A DNA stretch of 64,000 nt from Novipirellula galeiformis. Its GTDB lineage: Bacteria; Planctomycetota; Planctomycetia; Pirellulales; Pirellulaceae. The notes under the pieces are model-generated. The model worked only from the letters and a program-made list of their open reading frames with translations, searched no databases and was not told the origin of the DNA. The translations under genes were made by a program, and so were the position numbers. Where the stretch lies: the NCBI RefSeq assembly GCF_007860095.1, contig NZ_SJPT01000001.1, forward strand, positions 200,212-264,211. The letters run 5' to 3'. Below are positions 9,022 to 17,745 of the stretch, piece after piece (the first letter of the stretch is position 1; each line of letters starts with the position of its first letter).

Positions 9022-9699
9022 ATGCATGTCGATATCACGGTCGGTCAAACCCGTTTGCGTCTGCTTGCTCGGCGCGCCATTTATTGGTCGCAACTACAAA
9101 CCTTGTTCGTCGCCGATACGCACTTCGGCAAAGATGCGACCTTTCGGCGTCATGGGATTCCGGTTCCCACTGGCAGCACGGCGGCAACGCTGAGTATCCT
9201 TTCGCAGATGCTCGCCACGACGTCGGCTAAACACCTCGTCATCTTGGGCGACATGTTCCATGCTCGGTCGTCGCTTTCGGAGGAGGTGTGTGACGCGCTG
9301 TCATCGTTCTTTGCTCGACATGCGGAGCTGCGGCGTACCTTGGTTCGGGGAAACCATGATGCGCATCTGGGGCCGTTGCCGGAAGCTTGGTCCTTGGAAG
9401 TGGTTGAGCCAGGCACGCGAATGGGCAACGTGGCCCTCGGTCACCAACCGACTACGGTTCCCGAAGACGCGGATCTGTTGCTCTGTGGGCATCTCCATCC
9501 AGCACTTTCGATCGGCCGGGGAAAGGACAAACTCGGGAAACTGCCCTGTTTTTGGCTTTCAAAACGCTGCCTTGTGTTACCCGCGCTGGGGCAATTCACC
9601 GGAACCTATGCTATTGAGATGGCCGCGAATGATCGTGCTTGGGTCGTCGCCGACGAGCAACTGATCGAACTGGCTCCGCCACTCGATGACATTCGCTGA
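9022..9699 (+). CDS. pdeM: Ligase-associated endonuclease/phosphoesterase, PdeM type
   Basis: This 225-residue calcineurin-like metallophosphoesterase closes the repair operon. Its metal-binding motifs are ADTHFGK (31-37), GDMFHAR (76-82), GNHD (110-113) and GHLHP (156-160). This is the set expected of the PdeM family that accompanies the ATP-dependent ligase, exonuclease and helicase. It probably cleaves or cleans DNA ends. The ATG lies two bases after the helicase stop, with no room for a separate promoter. The 181 bases downstream, up to the deaminase, contain no recognisable gene. Confidence 0.9.
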   Translation: MHVDITVGQTRLRLLARRAIYWSQLQTLFVADTHFGKDATFRRHGIPVPTGSTAATLSILSQMLATTSAKHLVILGDMFHARSSLSEEVCDALSSFFARHAELRRTLVRGNHDAHLGPLPEAWSLEVVEPGTRMGNVALGHQPTTVPEDADLLLCGHLHPALSIGRGKDKLGKLPCFWLSKRCLVLPALGQFTGTYAIEMAANDRAWVVADEQLIELAPPLDDIR

Positions 9700-9880
9700 T
9701 CGCGTTGGGGCGAATCGGTCGGATCGAAATGGGAAGCCGTACCGAAATGGAAGTTGCCAAACGATGGCGGCACGAGAGTTGCGTGAATGAGCTAGAAATA
9801 AGAGTCGCAAACAAGGGTGGTCGCTAAGGTGGCTTGCTGCCGAAGAATGATCGCGGCGTTTTGACAATGCAGGAATTTGA

Positions 9881-10354
9881 ATGCGCAGGTCACAGCTAGA
9901 AGCTTGGATGAGTGTCGCGGTTTCCGAGTGCCGCAAGGGCCTCGAGCAAGGCGAAAGCCCCTTTGGTGCCGCGATCTTTGATCCCGGCGGCGAGTTGGTG
10001 GCAGCGCAGTTCAATGTGGTCAATACCCAGCAGGATCCCACGGCCCACGCCGAAGTGATGGCGATCCGTGCGGCGTGTCAAACGCTGGGCGTCATGACAC
10101 TGGAGGAACACTGGTTGGTTTCCACGGGGGAGCCCTGTTTGATGTGTGCGTCGGTCGCCGTGACAGCGGGCATCCGCAAATTGGCGTACGGCGCAGATTG
10201 CCGGTTTATCGACGCGGTCGGGTTCGAGACATGGGGTGTCACCAGTGAGCACATTTTTCGAGACGCTGGTATCGAGGTTGAAGTCGAAGGTGGGATTCTT
10301 AAGGACCAGTGCGAAACGCTGCTGCGTGAATCGCAAGCAAGTCGGTCGATTTGA
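9881..10354 (+). CDS. Nucleoside/nucleobase deaminase (zinc-dependent)
   Basis: This 157-residue protein is of the cytidine/deoxycytidylate/guanine deaminase fold. The catalytic zinc site is complete: HAE (56-58) supplies a histidine ligand and the proton-shuttling glutamate, and PCLMC (85-89) supplies two cysteines. Length and motif spacing fit small free-nucleoside or guanine deaminases, and also tRNA adenosine deaminase TadA. I see no feature that settles the substrate. It lies 181 bases after the repair operon on the same strand, so it probably has its own promoter. Confidence 0.8.
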   Translation: MRRSQLEAWMSVAVSECRKGLEQGESPFGAAIFDPGGELVAAQFNVVNTQQDPTAHAEVMAIRAACQTLGVMTLEEHWLVSTGEPCLMCASVAVTAGIRKLAYGADCRFIDAVGFETWGVTSEHIFRDAGIEVEVEGGILKDQCETLLRESQASRSI

Positions 10355-10475
10355 CTTCACGTCTAGAACCATTCGGAGACGCGATTCGTTCGTCCTTCGT
10401 CGCCTGACCGATCGGAATTCGCACACGTAATGAACGTAACGAAGCTTAGGGAACTACGAATCAGGATATTTTAAC

Positions 10476-11030
10476 TTGATTGAAAAATGGCTTGCTGCCG
10501 AGTGGAGCTCAATCGCACTGGTGGGACTGTCGTCTCTCGTTTGCTATGCGGCAATCTTGCTGTACACGCGAATCGTCGGCCTTCGCAGTTTTTCCAAATT
10601 GTCTGCTGCCGATTTTGCCATGACGATCGCGGTGGGCTCGTTGTTCGCATCGACAATCTCCGCCCCCAGCCCGACACTCGTCTTAGGCATCGTAGCGATT
10701 GGCTGTTTGTACGCGATGCAGTGGGGAGTGGCGGTGGCGCGACGCCAGTCCAAGATGTTCGGCAAGGCGTTGGACAACCAGCCCTTGCTATTGATGCGTG
10801 GCCCGGTTTTCCTGGACGACAATTTAAAGCAAGCGAATGTCACACGTGAGGACGTCTACGGCAAGCTTCGGGCTGCGAACGTGTTTAGCTATGACCAAAT
10901 ATTGGCCGTGGTGTTCGAAACCACCGGAGACATTTCAGTGATCCACTCCAGCGACGATGCAGCCAAACTGGATCCCGATTTTTTTCACGATGTCATCGGC
11001 GCGGAGCACCTGAGCGAACCAATTCGGTAA
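10476..11030 (+). CDS. DUF421 family membrane protein (YetF-like)
   Basis: This 184-residue protein has hydrophobic segments at about 13-30, 48-62 and 65-82. They are followed by a soluble DUF421 domain with the family signatures YTRIVGLRSFSKLSAADF and an LLMRGPVF strand. The biochemical role of the family is unknown. The start is TTG at 10476, preceded by AGGA at 10463-10466. The next methionine (residue 49) would delete the first transmembrane helix, so TTG is favoured. It stands alone between the deaminase and endonuclease III genes. Confidence 0.75.
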   Translation: MIEKWLAAEWSSIALVGLSSLVCYAAILLYTRIVGLRSFSKLSAADFAMTIAVGSLFASTISAPSPTLVLGIVAIGCLYAMQWGVAVARRQSKMFGKALDNQPLLLMRGPVFLDDNLKQANVTREDVYGKLRAANVFSYDQILAVVFETTGDISVIHSSDDAAKLDPDFFHDVIGAEHLSEPIR

Positions 11031-11174
11031 CCAACTCACTAGCTCCTATTTTGAAACTCGACCAGAACGACCGATATGTCGAAGCGACTCTTCCGGGGGC
11101 TTACCAGTCCCAGCAGAGTTCGTGCTGGCACGTCGGGCGTCTGCCCTCCACGCTGCAATCCCTTTAGCAACTCC

Positions 11175-11193
11175 AGGAGGAGCGTCGATTTTG
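11175..11193 (+). promoter_or_regulatory. Strong Shine-Dalgarno sequence that sets a TTG start for endonuclease III
   Basis: AGGAGGAG begins at 11175 and lies about 10 bases before TTG 11191. It is one of the clearest ribosome binding sites in the window. It favours TTG 11191 over the in-frame GTG at 11122, whose extra 23 residues do not look like the family. Confidence 0.65.
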
Positions 11194-11862
11194 CGTTTGC
11201 TAACCCATCGAGAGATTGAACGCCTTTATCGGATCTTGTCACAATCCATGCCGGGGCGCAGTTCGTCGGCCAAGGGGCCCAAGGGCCAACCCGATCCGTT
11301 TCGAACCTGCCTTGCTTGCATCCTTTCGGCTCAATCATTGGACCAAAACACCGCAGTCGCCACGAAGGCTCTGTTCAAGTTGGCACGCACCCCGAGGACG
11401 ATGCTAAAACTCTCGGTGGAGCAAGTTGCTGCCGCGATCAAGCCATGTGGCCTTTACAACGTGAAGGCTCGGAGCATTCAAGGATTCTGTGCGACGTTGA
11501 TCGACGAATTCGACGGGATCGTTCCACAAACTCGCGACGAGTTATTGCGTTTGCCGGGGATTGGACGCAAGTGTGCAGACATCGTGTTGCAGTTCGCGTT
11601 TGGGCAACCCACGATTGCGGTCGACACCCACGTCTTTCGAGTCTGCAATCGCACCGGACTCGCGCCCGGAAAGACGGCCGATAAAACCGCCGACGCCTTG
11701 TTAGCCCGAACGCCCGAGTGGGCAGTGGAGCAAGCCCATTTTTGGCTGATTCAATTCGGCAAACGCATCTGTGTGGCTCGCACACCACGTTGCGATGTCT
11801 GTCCGCTCAATCAGATGTGCCGAGATTACATCGATCGTCAGCCGGTCCCGATGATCCGGTGA
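11191..11862 (+). CDS. nth: Endonuclease III (DNA glycosylase/AP lyase)
   Basis: This is a 223-residue base-excision repair enzyme that removes oxidised pyrimidines and nicks the resulting abasic site. The helix-hairpin-helix LPGIGRK ends with the catalytic lysine K127. The catalytic aspartate is D145 in VDTHVFR. The [4Fe-4S] cysteines C194, C201, C204 and C210 keep the family C-x6-C-x2-C-x5-C spacing. Length matches E. coli Nth (211). The start is TTG 11191, chosen because of the AGGAGG just upstream. Downstream lies a stretch of decayed mobile-element DNA. Confidence 0.93.
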   Translation: MRLLTHREIERLYRILSQSMPGRSSSAKGPKGQPDPFRTCLACILSAQSLDQNTAVATKALFKLARTPRTMLKLSVEQVAAAIKPCGLYNVKARSIQGFCATLIDEFDGIVPQTRDELLRLPGIGRKCADIVLQFAFGQPTIAVDTHVFRVCNRTGLAPGKTADKTADALLARTPEWAVEQAHFWLIQFGKRICVARTPRCDVCPLNQMCRDYIDRQPVPMIR

Positions 11863-11950
11863 CGATGCCCCATCGTCACCGGACAACGGCTCTTACCTCT
11901 AGGTTTTGTAGTTCAAAAAAACGCCTCAGCCTCGCTCGAGAGCATTTTGG

Positions 11951-12225
11951 AAAATCGAGTTTGATTTGCAGGGTTTCTTCAAGTCGTCGACTCGATCGCA
12001 CGCCCCGCATCAATCCGTACAAAACGATCCCACTGACGATTCATAGGTGCATCGGCGGTCGGCCAGTTCCGTCGTGTTTGTGCTTAACTTCCCTGCTTTC
12101 CGGTTGGGTTGATCAAGGATTTCAACCATGCGTCTGAGCAAATGGTCCGCAGGTAAGACGTCGTCCAACCGCTCCGAGAAGAGAACGAGTTGATCACGTT
12201 GAATTTGGGGTGGGTCCCGCGGCAT
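11951..12225 (-). pseudogene. Truncated, frameshifted IS transposase (DUF772, IS1182-like)
   Basis: On the minus strand ATG 12223-12225 begins MPRDPPQIQRDQLVLFSERL and runs into LPADHLLRRMVEILDQ, the N-terminus of a DUF772-type transposase. The match then shifts frame near 12090-12110 and continues as KHKHDGTGRPPMHL, TGA (12041-12043), IVSGIVLYGLMRGVRSSRRL, ending near LEETLQIKLDF at about 11951. One frameshift and one internal stop make it non-functional. The catalytic DDE core is absent, so most of the element has been deleted. Family recognition rests on the GRPPMH and LYGLMRGVRSSR blocks. Confidence 0.72.
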
Positions 12226-12319
12226 ATCAAGACTCCTGACCGCGAACAGCCCCAACTTAGCGCGAGCCAGCCTCCAAAGCAATCCGCAAAACAACCAACA
12301 TCAAGTGACAAGTTCGCCG

Positions 12320-12550
12320 AAGCCCGGTTGCCACCAAAATCTCCCACCGCACGCTCTCTTTGCGCCGCTCCCACCGCTCCAGCGATTCCGGTGGATGGAA
12401 GGGGAAGTAACTGTTCAAATTCTTCAGCGGTTGATGCCGGACATCTTCGGCAAAAGCTGTCAGAGAGAAGCATCGTAAAACGGCAGTCGTGACAATATGT
12501 TGCGCAATATTATGTTTCGTGGGCTGCGGCGCAGAGAACGAACGCGTCAT
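12320..12550 (-). pseudogene. 5' fragment of an alpha/beta hydrolase (acetylxylan esterase-like) gene
   Basis: The minus strand encodes PLKNLNSYFPFHPP followed by ESLERWERRKESVR and ILVATGL. I recognise this block as the conserved N-terminal part of planctomycete acetylxylan-esterase-like hydrolases, where it is normally followed by WPxPxxTPL and the hydrolase core. Here the match ends abruptly at about 12320, and no GxSxG or catalytic triad follows. The upstream part does not form a clean signal peptide, which suggests a further frameshift. The next recognisable sequence on the same strand is the transposase remnant at 12225, so an insertion probably broke the gene. The call is from memory of the family and is moderate. 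Confidence 0.5.
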
Positions 12551-12701
12551 GAGGGGATCCATTGGTCGAGAGGGGGCTCCCTCGCGCTCGTGTCCGCAAG
12601 TCAATCGGCGTCCGCTATTCGCGGCTCTAGCAAACTTCGCTTCGTAATCAAGGTGCCCGGCCCAGTGCTGCGTTGAGTTCTCGCAAGCTCGTTCCCTTTG
12701 C

Positions 12702-14213
12702 TTACGGATCTGTAGTCGTCTTTAAGATTCGAGCTGGGAATTCGGCTCGTTGCGAGCCGGATGGGTTGCGCTGGTTCGCACCATGGCCGCGTTTGAAGCC
12801 TAAGGGAATCGCCAATCCGCCAGTGCTTTGTAATCGTTCGTGCAGTTGTTTCCGCATGCGGCGAACGCGTTGTTGGTGATCGGGGTTGTGGATCAGATTC
12901 GCCGTTTCCTGAGGGTCAGCAACGATGTCATAGAGCTCGTCGGTGTCCCAGATGCCGTGATACTGGATCAGTTTGTAATGCTTCGTTCGTAGGGCGTACG
13001 TGGTTGGCGTTTGGGGAAAACTGGGCTCCCAATAATATTCGTAAAGAAGGCTGCTGCGAGTCGATTTCGTGGCGTCGGGACGCTGCAGTAGCGGGGCGAA
13101 ACTTTGCCCATCGATGTCGTTCGGTACGCTCACGCCGGCCAATTCCAGGAGCGTGGGCGCCACATCAATGTTAGCCACTAACGCATCACATCGTGATGAT
13201 GCTTGAGTCCGGCCGGGACCGTAGACCAACAACGGAATTCGCATCGACTCCTCGTAGGCACAACGTTTGTCGATCAATCCATGCTCACCCCATAGATGCC
13301 CACCATCACTGGTGAAAATTACGAGCGTATCTTTTTCAAGCCCACTGGTGCGCAGTGCCTGCATGACCCGGCCCACGCTGTCGTCAATTGAGAGGATCAT
13401 TTCGCAGTAATGCCGATACATCTCTGCGACGGTTTGCTCGGCTCGTCCGTGGTAGGGAAATTCAATTCCGTGCCAACTGTTGCGTTGATCGTGGACCCAC
13501 ATCGGCTTGTTGCCATCGTCCTCGTTGCTGATCGGCGGTTGATGCGGTAGCGGTTCGTCCTTATAGCGGTCCAGATGCCGTGTTGCTGGATCATACAAGC
13601 CGTGCACGCCCTTGTGCGACAGATACATCAGGAACGGCTTGTCGCCGCGGCGTGTCTGTAGCCACTCGGTGGCGTAGTCGGTCAACTCATCGGTCATGTA
13701 CTTTTTCCGCGGCACCTGACGACCGTCGATGTTGAGCGTTTGTTGATCGGGCCAGTAGGTACCCTGCCCACGGAAGCTGATCCAGTGGTCGAACCCTGGT
13801 CTGATCGCATCACTGGAGCCGCCCATGTGCCATTTCCCTATGAACGCCGTTTCATAGCCGGCTGACTGAAGCTGTTGGGGGAAGGTGACGGTATCGGCCG
13901 GCATCAAGTCTTGGTTGTCGACGACCTTGTGATTGTGCGTATATTTTCCGGTCAGAAACGAAGCCCTTGCCGGCGAACAGAGCGAAGTTGTGACGAATGC
14001 GTTGGTGAACTGCATGCCGTCCTTGGCCAGTCGATCGATGTGAGGCGTTTCCAGGAACGGATGGCCCATAAAGCCGAAGGTATCGTGTCGAAGGTCGTCG
14101 ATCAAAATGAAAACGACGTTCGGCTTCTCATCCGCGACCGCTTGAGGGATGAGGCCCAACAACCCCAAGCTGAAGGCCAGCAACGGAATGTAGCGATGAG
14201 CAAACGTTGTCAT
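12702..14213 (-). CDS. Secreted sulfatase (formylglycine-dependent, type I)
   Basis: This 503-residue sulfatase hydrolyses sulfate esters, probably of marine sulfated polysaccharides. After a signal peptide (about 1-27, hydrophobic core LLAFSLGLLGLI), DD at 39-40 starts the metal site. CSPAR (79-83) is the signature in which C79 is converted to formylglycine, and the neighbouring SFLTGK is typical. GKWHMGG and TSDGGHLWGEHG further along are also family blocks. ATG 14213 has GGAG six bases upstream and gives a clean signal peptide; an upstream in-frame codon at 14255 does not. Sulfatases are strongly expanded in Rhodopirellula-type genomes. Confidence 0.93.
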   Translation of the reverse strand: MTTFAHRYIPLLAFSLGLLGLIPQAVADEKPNVVFILIDDLRHDTFGFMGHPFLETPHIDRLAKDGMQFTNAFVTTSLCSPARASFLTGKYTHNHKVVDNQDLMPADTVTFPQQLQSAGYETAFIGKWHMGGSSDAIRPGFDHWISFRGQGTYWPDQQTLNIDGRQVPRKKYMTDELTDYATEWLQTRRGDKPFLMYLSHKGVHGLYDPATRHLDRYKDEPLPHQPPISNEDDGNKPMWVHDQRNSWHGIEFPYHGRAEQTVAEMYRHYCEMILSIDDSVGRVMQALRTSGLEKDTLVIFTSDGGHLWGEHGLIDKRCAYEESMRIPLLVYGPGRTQASSRCDALVANIDVAPTLLELAGVSVPNDIDGQSFAPLLQRPDATKSTRSSLLYEYYWEPSFPQTPTTYALRTKHYKLIQYHGIWDTDELYDIVADPQETANLIHNPDHQQRVRRMRKQLHERLQSTGGLAIPLGFKRGHGANQRNPSGSQRAEFPARILKTTTDP

Positions 14214-14658
14214 GTCGTCTCCAATGAAAGGCTTAAAAAATGGGGCGAAGCCCAATCGTAAAGGGTGTCAGCGGGACGGGGAATCGGGGACGGAGTCCTC
14301 GTCTCGCCGTTGCAAAACTTTCCGGTCATGGGCTGCTTGATCTGTTGCCCTGGTGGTCGAATTTTGATCAACGAGATCAGCAAATGATGAGCACGCGTGC
14401 CCCGCTGGTTTGCCGGCTGTATAGCGTTGCTATGGTCAAAGCAGCAGAATTCCAATTCAAAGGAGGGTTTTCGTCGAGGGGGAACGCCAATTGCTTAAAC
14501 GCTTGTCTCATTCCGATCGCCGTGAGTTCCCTGTCAAACGTGGGAGGGCGTGCTAGCAGAACGCGTCCCCACACGCCCCTGCTCATTTCTTTCGGTCACG
14601 GCGACGGCAACTTTTTTCGTTTTCCTCCGAAGCCAAATATCACTTTTTTGAGATTGCT
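14214..14658. other. Intergenic region between the sulfatase and recQ
   Basis: About 445 bases separate two divergently transcribed genes. It must hold promoters for both, but I see no convincing -35/-10 pair, operator or small gene. Short open frames here have no recognisable content. Confidence 0.6.
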
Positions 14659-16146
14659 GTGACCTCCATCAAACACCTCCGCAATCGTCTTCGTGAGGAT
14701 TTCGGGTTTCAAACGTTTCGTCCTGGGCAATCCGAAGCATGCCGAGCTGCGATGGAGGGACGCGACACGCTAATTTTGATGCCCACCGGCTCCGGCAAAA
14801 GCTTGTGCTACCAGCTTCCTGGACTTGCGCTCGAGGGGGTGACCGTGGTGGTCAGCCCGCTCATCTCGTTGGCCGAAGACCAAGCGAAACACATTCGCGA
14901 ACTCGGATGCCAAGCCGCCATTCTCAATAGTTCCAAGTCAGCCAAACAGCTTCGCGAGTTTCATCAAGACATCCAGTCAGGAAAAGCGGAGTTTGTCTTC
15001 ACGACTCCCGAGCGTCTTCAGCAATCGGATTTATGCCAATTGTTAAGCGAGGTAGGAGTTGATCTGTTTGTGATCGACGAGGCGCATTGCGTTTGCCAAT
15101 GGGGGCACGACTTCCGGCCGGACTACCTGTGTTTGCATTATGCTCGCGAACGACTTGGCAATCCGCCGACACTCGCGATGACGGCCACCGCCTCGCCCCA
15201 AGCGATCGACCAGATCGTCCGTAGCCTCAAACTTTGCGACCCGGCGATTGTCGCGACCGGAACGCTCCGGCCAAATTTGCGTTTGTCGGTGATGCCGTCT
15301 TCGGGAGACGTGGAAAAGGAACGTCAGCTCCGTGCATTGCTTTGTGACGGATCCGATTTGATCGCCAATGAACCCGCGATCGTTTATTGTGCCACCATCA
15401 ATACCGTCGAACGTCTTCACAGCCAACTCGCCAACCTTCGTATGCCGACGCTAGCCTATCATGGCAGGATGAAAAAGGCCGCCCGAATCGCCTCTCAAGA
15501 GGCGTTTACAAATGGTCCACCTGCGGTAATGTTCGCGACCAATGCGTTCGGATTGGGCATCGATAAACCCAACATCCGCCGAGTGATTCACCATGACATC
15601 CCCGGCTCGCTCGAAGCTTATTACCAAGAGTTCGGTAGGGCCGGTCGCGATGGAGAGCTCGCTGCATGCACGTTGTTGTACGATCGTGAAGACTTGCGAT
15701 TACAGAAACTATTCGCTGGCGGCAGCCTCGATTCCTCCCAATTGCGAACGGCCCATCACACGTTGATTCAAGGCGCCCACCGCTATGGTGACGAGACCGG
15801 ATCGGTCGCACTGAAGGACTTAAAGCCGATCAGTCCACTCGGGACGCAAACGTTAAAAAACTGCTTTCAACATTTGGCGTCAGCCGGTTTGATGGCGCCT
15901 TCGGGACGTGGTCGATGGACCTGTCTTGCCGACAAAATCGACCACGAAGCGACCGACCGCTTGGCGGACGAGTCTCGTTTGCGGAGCGAGCACCGCCGCA
16001 TCGCTTTGGACCAAATTGTTCAATACGCTGAGTCGACAGAATGTCGCTGGTGGCGAATTGCGAATCATTTCGCGACGCAGGATGAGCAAGTTGCATCGGC
16101 TTGCTGTTGTGACAATTGCCAAACCCATGCAATCAATGTGGCGTGA
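14659..16146 (+). CDS. Short RecQ-family ATP-dependent DNA helicase
   Basis: This 495-residue 3'-5' DNA helicase of the RecQ family has FRPGQ (motif 0, 20-24), PTGSGKS (Walker A, 42-48), DEAHCVCQWGHDFRPDY (140-156), TATASP (motif III) and QEFGRAGRDG (motif VI). A shortened zinc/winged-helix region follows, with a cysteine-rich end (CRWW and ACCCDNC at 481-487). The HRDC domain of E. coli RecQ (about 610 residues) is missing, so this is the compact RecQ-like type and may be a paralogue. The start is GTG 14659. No neighbouring gene suggests a partner, although nth and the ligase operon are nearby. Confidence 0.9.
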   Translation: MTSIKHLRNRLREDFGFQTFRPGQSEACRAAMEGRDTLILMPTGSGKSLCYQLPGLALEGVTVVVSPLISLAEDQAKHIRELGCQAAILNSSKSAKQLREFHQDIQSGKAEFVFTTPERLQQSDLCQLLSEVGVDLFVIDEAHCVCQWGHDFRPDYLCLHYARERLGNPPTLAMTATASPQAIDQIVRSLKLCDPAIVATGTLRPNLRLSVMPSSGDVEKERQLRALLCDGSDLIANEPAIVYCATINTVERLHSQLANLRMPTLAYHGRMKKAARIASQEAFTNGPPAVMFATNAFGLGIDKPNIRRVIHHDIPGSLEAYYQEFGRAGRDGELAACTLLYDREDLRLQKLFAGGSLDSSQLRTAHHTLIQGAHRYGDETGSVALKDLKPISPLGTQTLKNCFQHLASAGLMAPSGRGRWTCLADKIDHEATDRLADESRLRSEHRRIALDQIVQYAESTECRWWRIANHFATQDEQVASACCCDNCQTHAINVA

Positions 16147-16331
16147 AAATCGCTTTGCTCGTTTGACTACGTCGCTGCAGTGGCTGCTTTTAACGTTCGC
16201 GGAGCGTCCTGAAATGCTTGAACCGTCGCGTTGCATCCGCTTCACGCGGAGCGGATGTAACCGGCGATTCGGAGAGGAGCCGTCACTCCCGTGCTCATGG
16301 CTATCGCATGAGCATGGGGACCGAACGCTCT

Positions 16332-16640
16332 CTATAGTTTATCGGCCATTTCGCGTGCTTTTGCCTGGATGGCGGCAGTGTCCGAGAGTGAGGTTAACTG
16401 CTCGTATTCGCCTAGCAGTTCTTGCGACATCTCTGGATCGCTCTCTCCAAGTCCTTGCAACTCATCGTGAAGCTGGGTTTTGTGGGCGGACAGATTTCCT
16501 GTGTCCGCCACCTTTTCCAGAGTAAACTTCGCGTCGGGCGGAGGCGGTTGGACCACCTGTCCCGTTTCACGTCCCCCGCCACAGCCGATGACTGCAACCA
16601 CAAACAACATCACCCCAACGAACCGCACTGCCGACGTCAT
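16332..16640 (-). CDS. Small predicted lipoprotein
   Basis: This 102-residue protein has a signal peptide and a lipobox ending in VIGC (C20), followed by a glycine- and proline-rich linker (GGGRETGQVVQPPPP). A short, charged, probably helical domain follows. It is likely anchored to a membrane on the periplasmic side. I do not recognise the family. It lies between the 3' end of recQ and the DUF1559 gene, transcribed toward recQ. Confidence 0.65.
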   Translation of the reverse strand: MTSAVRFVGVMLFVVAVIGCGGGRETGQVVQPPPPDAKFTLEKVADTGNLSAHKTQLHDELQGLGESDPEMSQELLGEYEQLTSLSDTAAIQAKAREMADKL

Positions 16641-16731
16641 GCGTCACTCCTAGAAAGGAAACCTGTCAACTTAGATTTTAGCGAACTTGATTTGACCAAT
16701 TGCGATACCCGCAACTGGTAACGTCCAAGGC

Positions 16732-17745
16732 TTACGGAGCTGTGACGGATTCTCCGCCGTTTCTACTTCCTAAGCCGTGGTAGAGTTGCAGGTCAATGCT
16801 GTCGGAAATGAAACGCACCGATGCATCCGCTAGTGCGTGGTTAACTCCGCCGGGGTGACGGCTGCGTGAAGGATAAATGCCGCGGCTACTGCCGTGATCC
16901 CCGCTGGAAGTACTGGTGAAGCAACCGGGGTATTTCCAGTTTGGCGTCGCGACGGTGTTAAACACGGTGTACATGAAAATACCCCGACTATAGCGTGAGC
17001 CCGACACGCTGCTGTGGTTGCTAGGATTAGCGTCACAGGCCGCTCCGGCAGTGTCAACTTGCGATTGGGTGATCACGCCTTGCTGAGTCGAATCGTTGCC
17101 GCTCCACGAAAGGCCACGAACGACATCCGTCTCGCGGCGATAAGTTCCGTTGTCATTGTCACCGGTCAACTGCTCTGCGAGCATGATCGTATTCGAGGTG
17201 CCATCGATAATGAACGCCATGTTCGTTTCCGCGGAGGGCTGGAAGACACCGTTGTGTCGGGACTCCGAAAGATTCCATCCGAGGTTGGAACCCGCAGACA
17301 CAGGATAGTTGCAGTAGCCCAGGCGACCGGCGGTGGGGTACGGCACATCCGACGGACAGACAAAGGCAGGCACCTGAACGCCTTGCGTCACGCTATCCGC
17401 ACCGGCATTAATGTAGAAATCGCGAGTGGTTGTCTTGATCTGGTCGTACAGCGCGGTTTGCTCCATGAAAGGCAGGAGCTTGATTTGTACGGGGTAGCTG
17501 TACATCGAAATCACGCTACTGGCGCCAGGAATTTGCGAGTAGCGGGGAAAGTTCAGGTACGTGTCGTGGTAGTTGTGCAGGGACAGGGCAAGTTGCTTTA
17601 AGTTGTTCGTGCATTGCATGCGGCGGGCCGCTTCACGGGCCGCTTGCACCGCGGGCAATAACAGCCCAACCAAAACCCCGATGATGGCAATCACAACTAA
17701 AAGTTCCACGAGGGTAAAACCTCGTTTTGTACGCAGCGTTTTCAT
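16732..17745 (-). CDS. DUF1559 domain protein with type IV pilin-like N-terminus
   Basis: This 337-residue protein is of the large planctomycete DUF1559 family. The N-terminus [19 protein letters not shown] is a prepilin signal: cleavage is expected between G9 and F10, with E14 as the conserved fifth residue. The helix then runs to [17 protein letters not shown], a family hallmark. The C-terminus has [16 protein letters not shown], which is the H-x9-DG motif with alanine replacing the final glycine. ATG 17745 is chosen because the upstream codon at 17787 would put 14 residues before the prepilin leader. The role is presumably a surface pseudopilin-like protein; the precise function is unknown. 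Confidence 0.88.
   Translation of the reverse strand: MKTLRTKRGFTLVELLVVIAIIGVLVGLLLPAVQAAREAARRMQCTNNLKQLALSLHNYHDTYLNFPRYSQIPGASSVISMYSYPVQIKLLPFMEQTALYDQIKTTTRDFYINAGADSVTQGVQVPAFVCPSDVPYPTAGRLGYCNYPVSAGSNLGWNLSESRHNGVFQPSAETNMAFIIDGTSNTIMLAEQLTGDNDNGTYRRETDVVRGLSWSGNDSTQQGVITQSQVDTAGAACDANPSNHSSVSGSRYSRGIFMYTVFNTVATPNWKYPGCFTSTSSGDHGSSRGIYPSRSRHPGGVNHALADASVRFISDSIDLQLYHGLGSRNGGESVTAP

Noticed and set aside
16234-16314. Two short hairpins between recQ and the small lipoprotein gene
   Set aside because: Stems of eight bases at 16234-16257 and 16292-16314 lack T-tracts on either strand, so terminator status is not supported.
15908-16525. Long + strand open frame overlapping the recQ end
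   Set aside because: It overlaps the conserved 3' part of recQ in another frame and shows no protein features.
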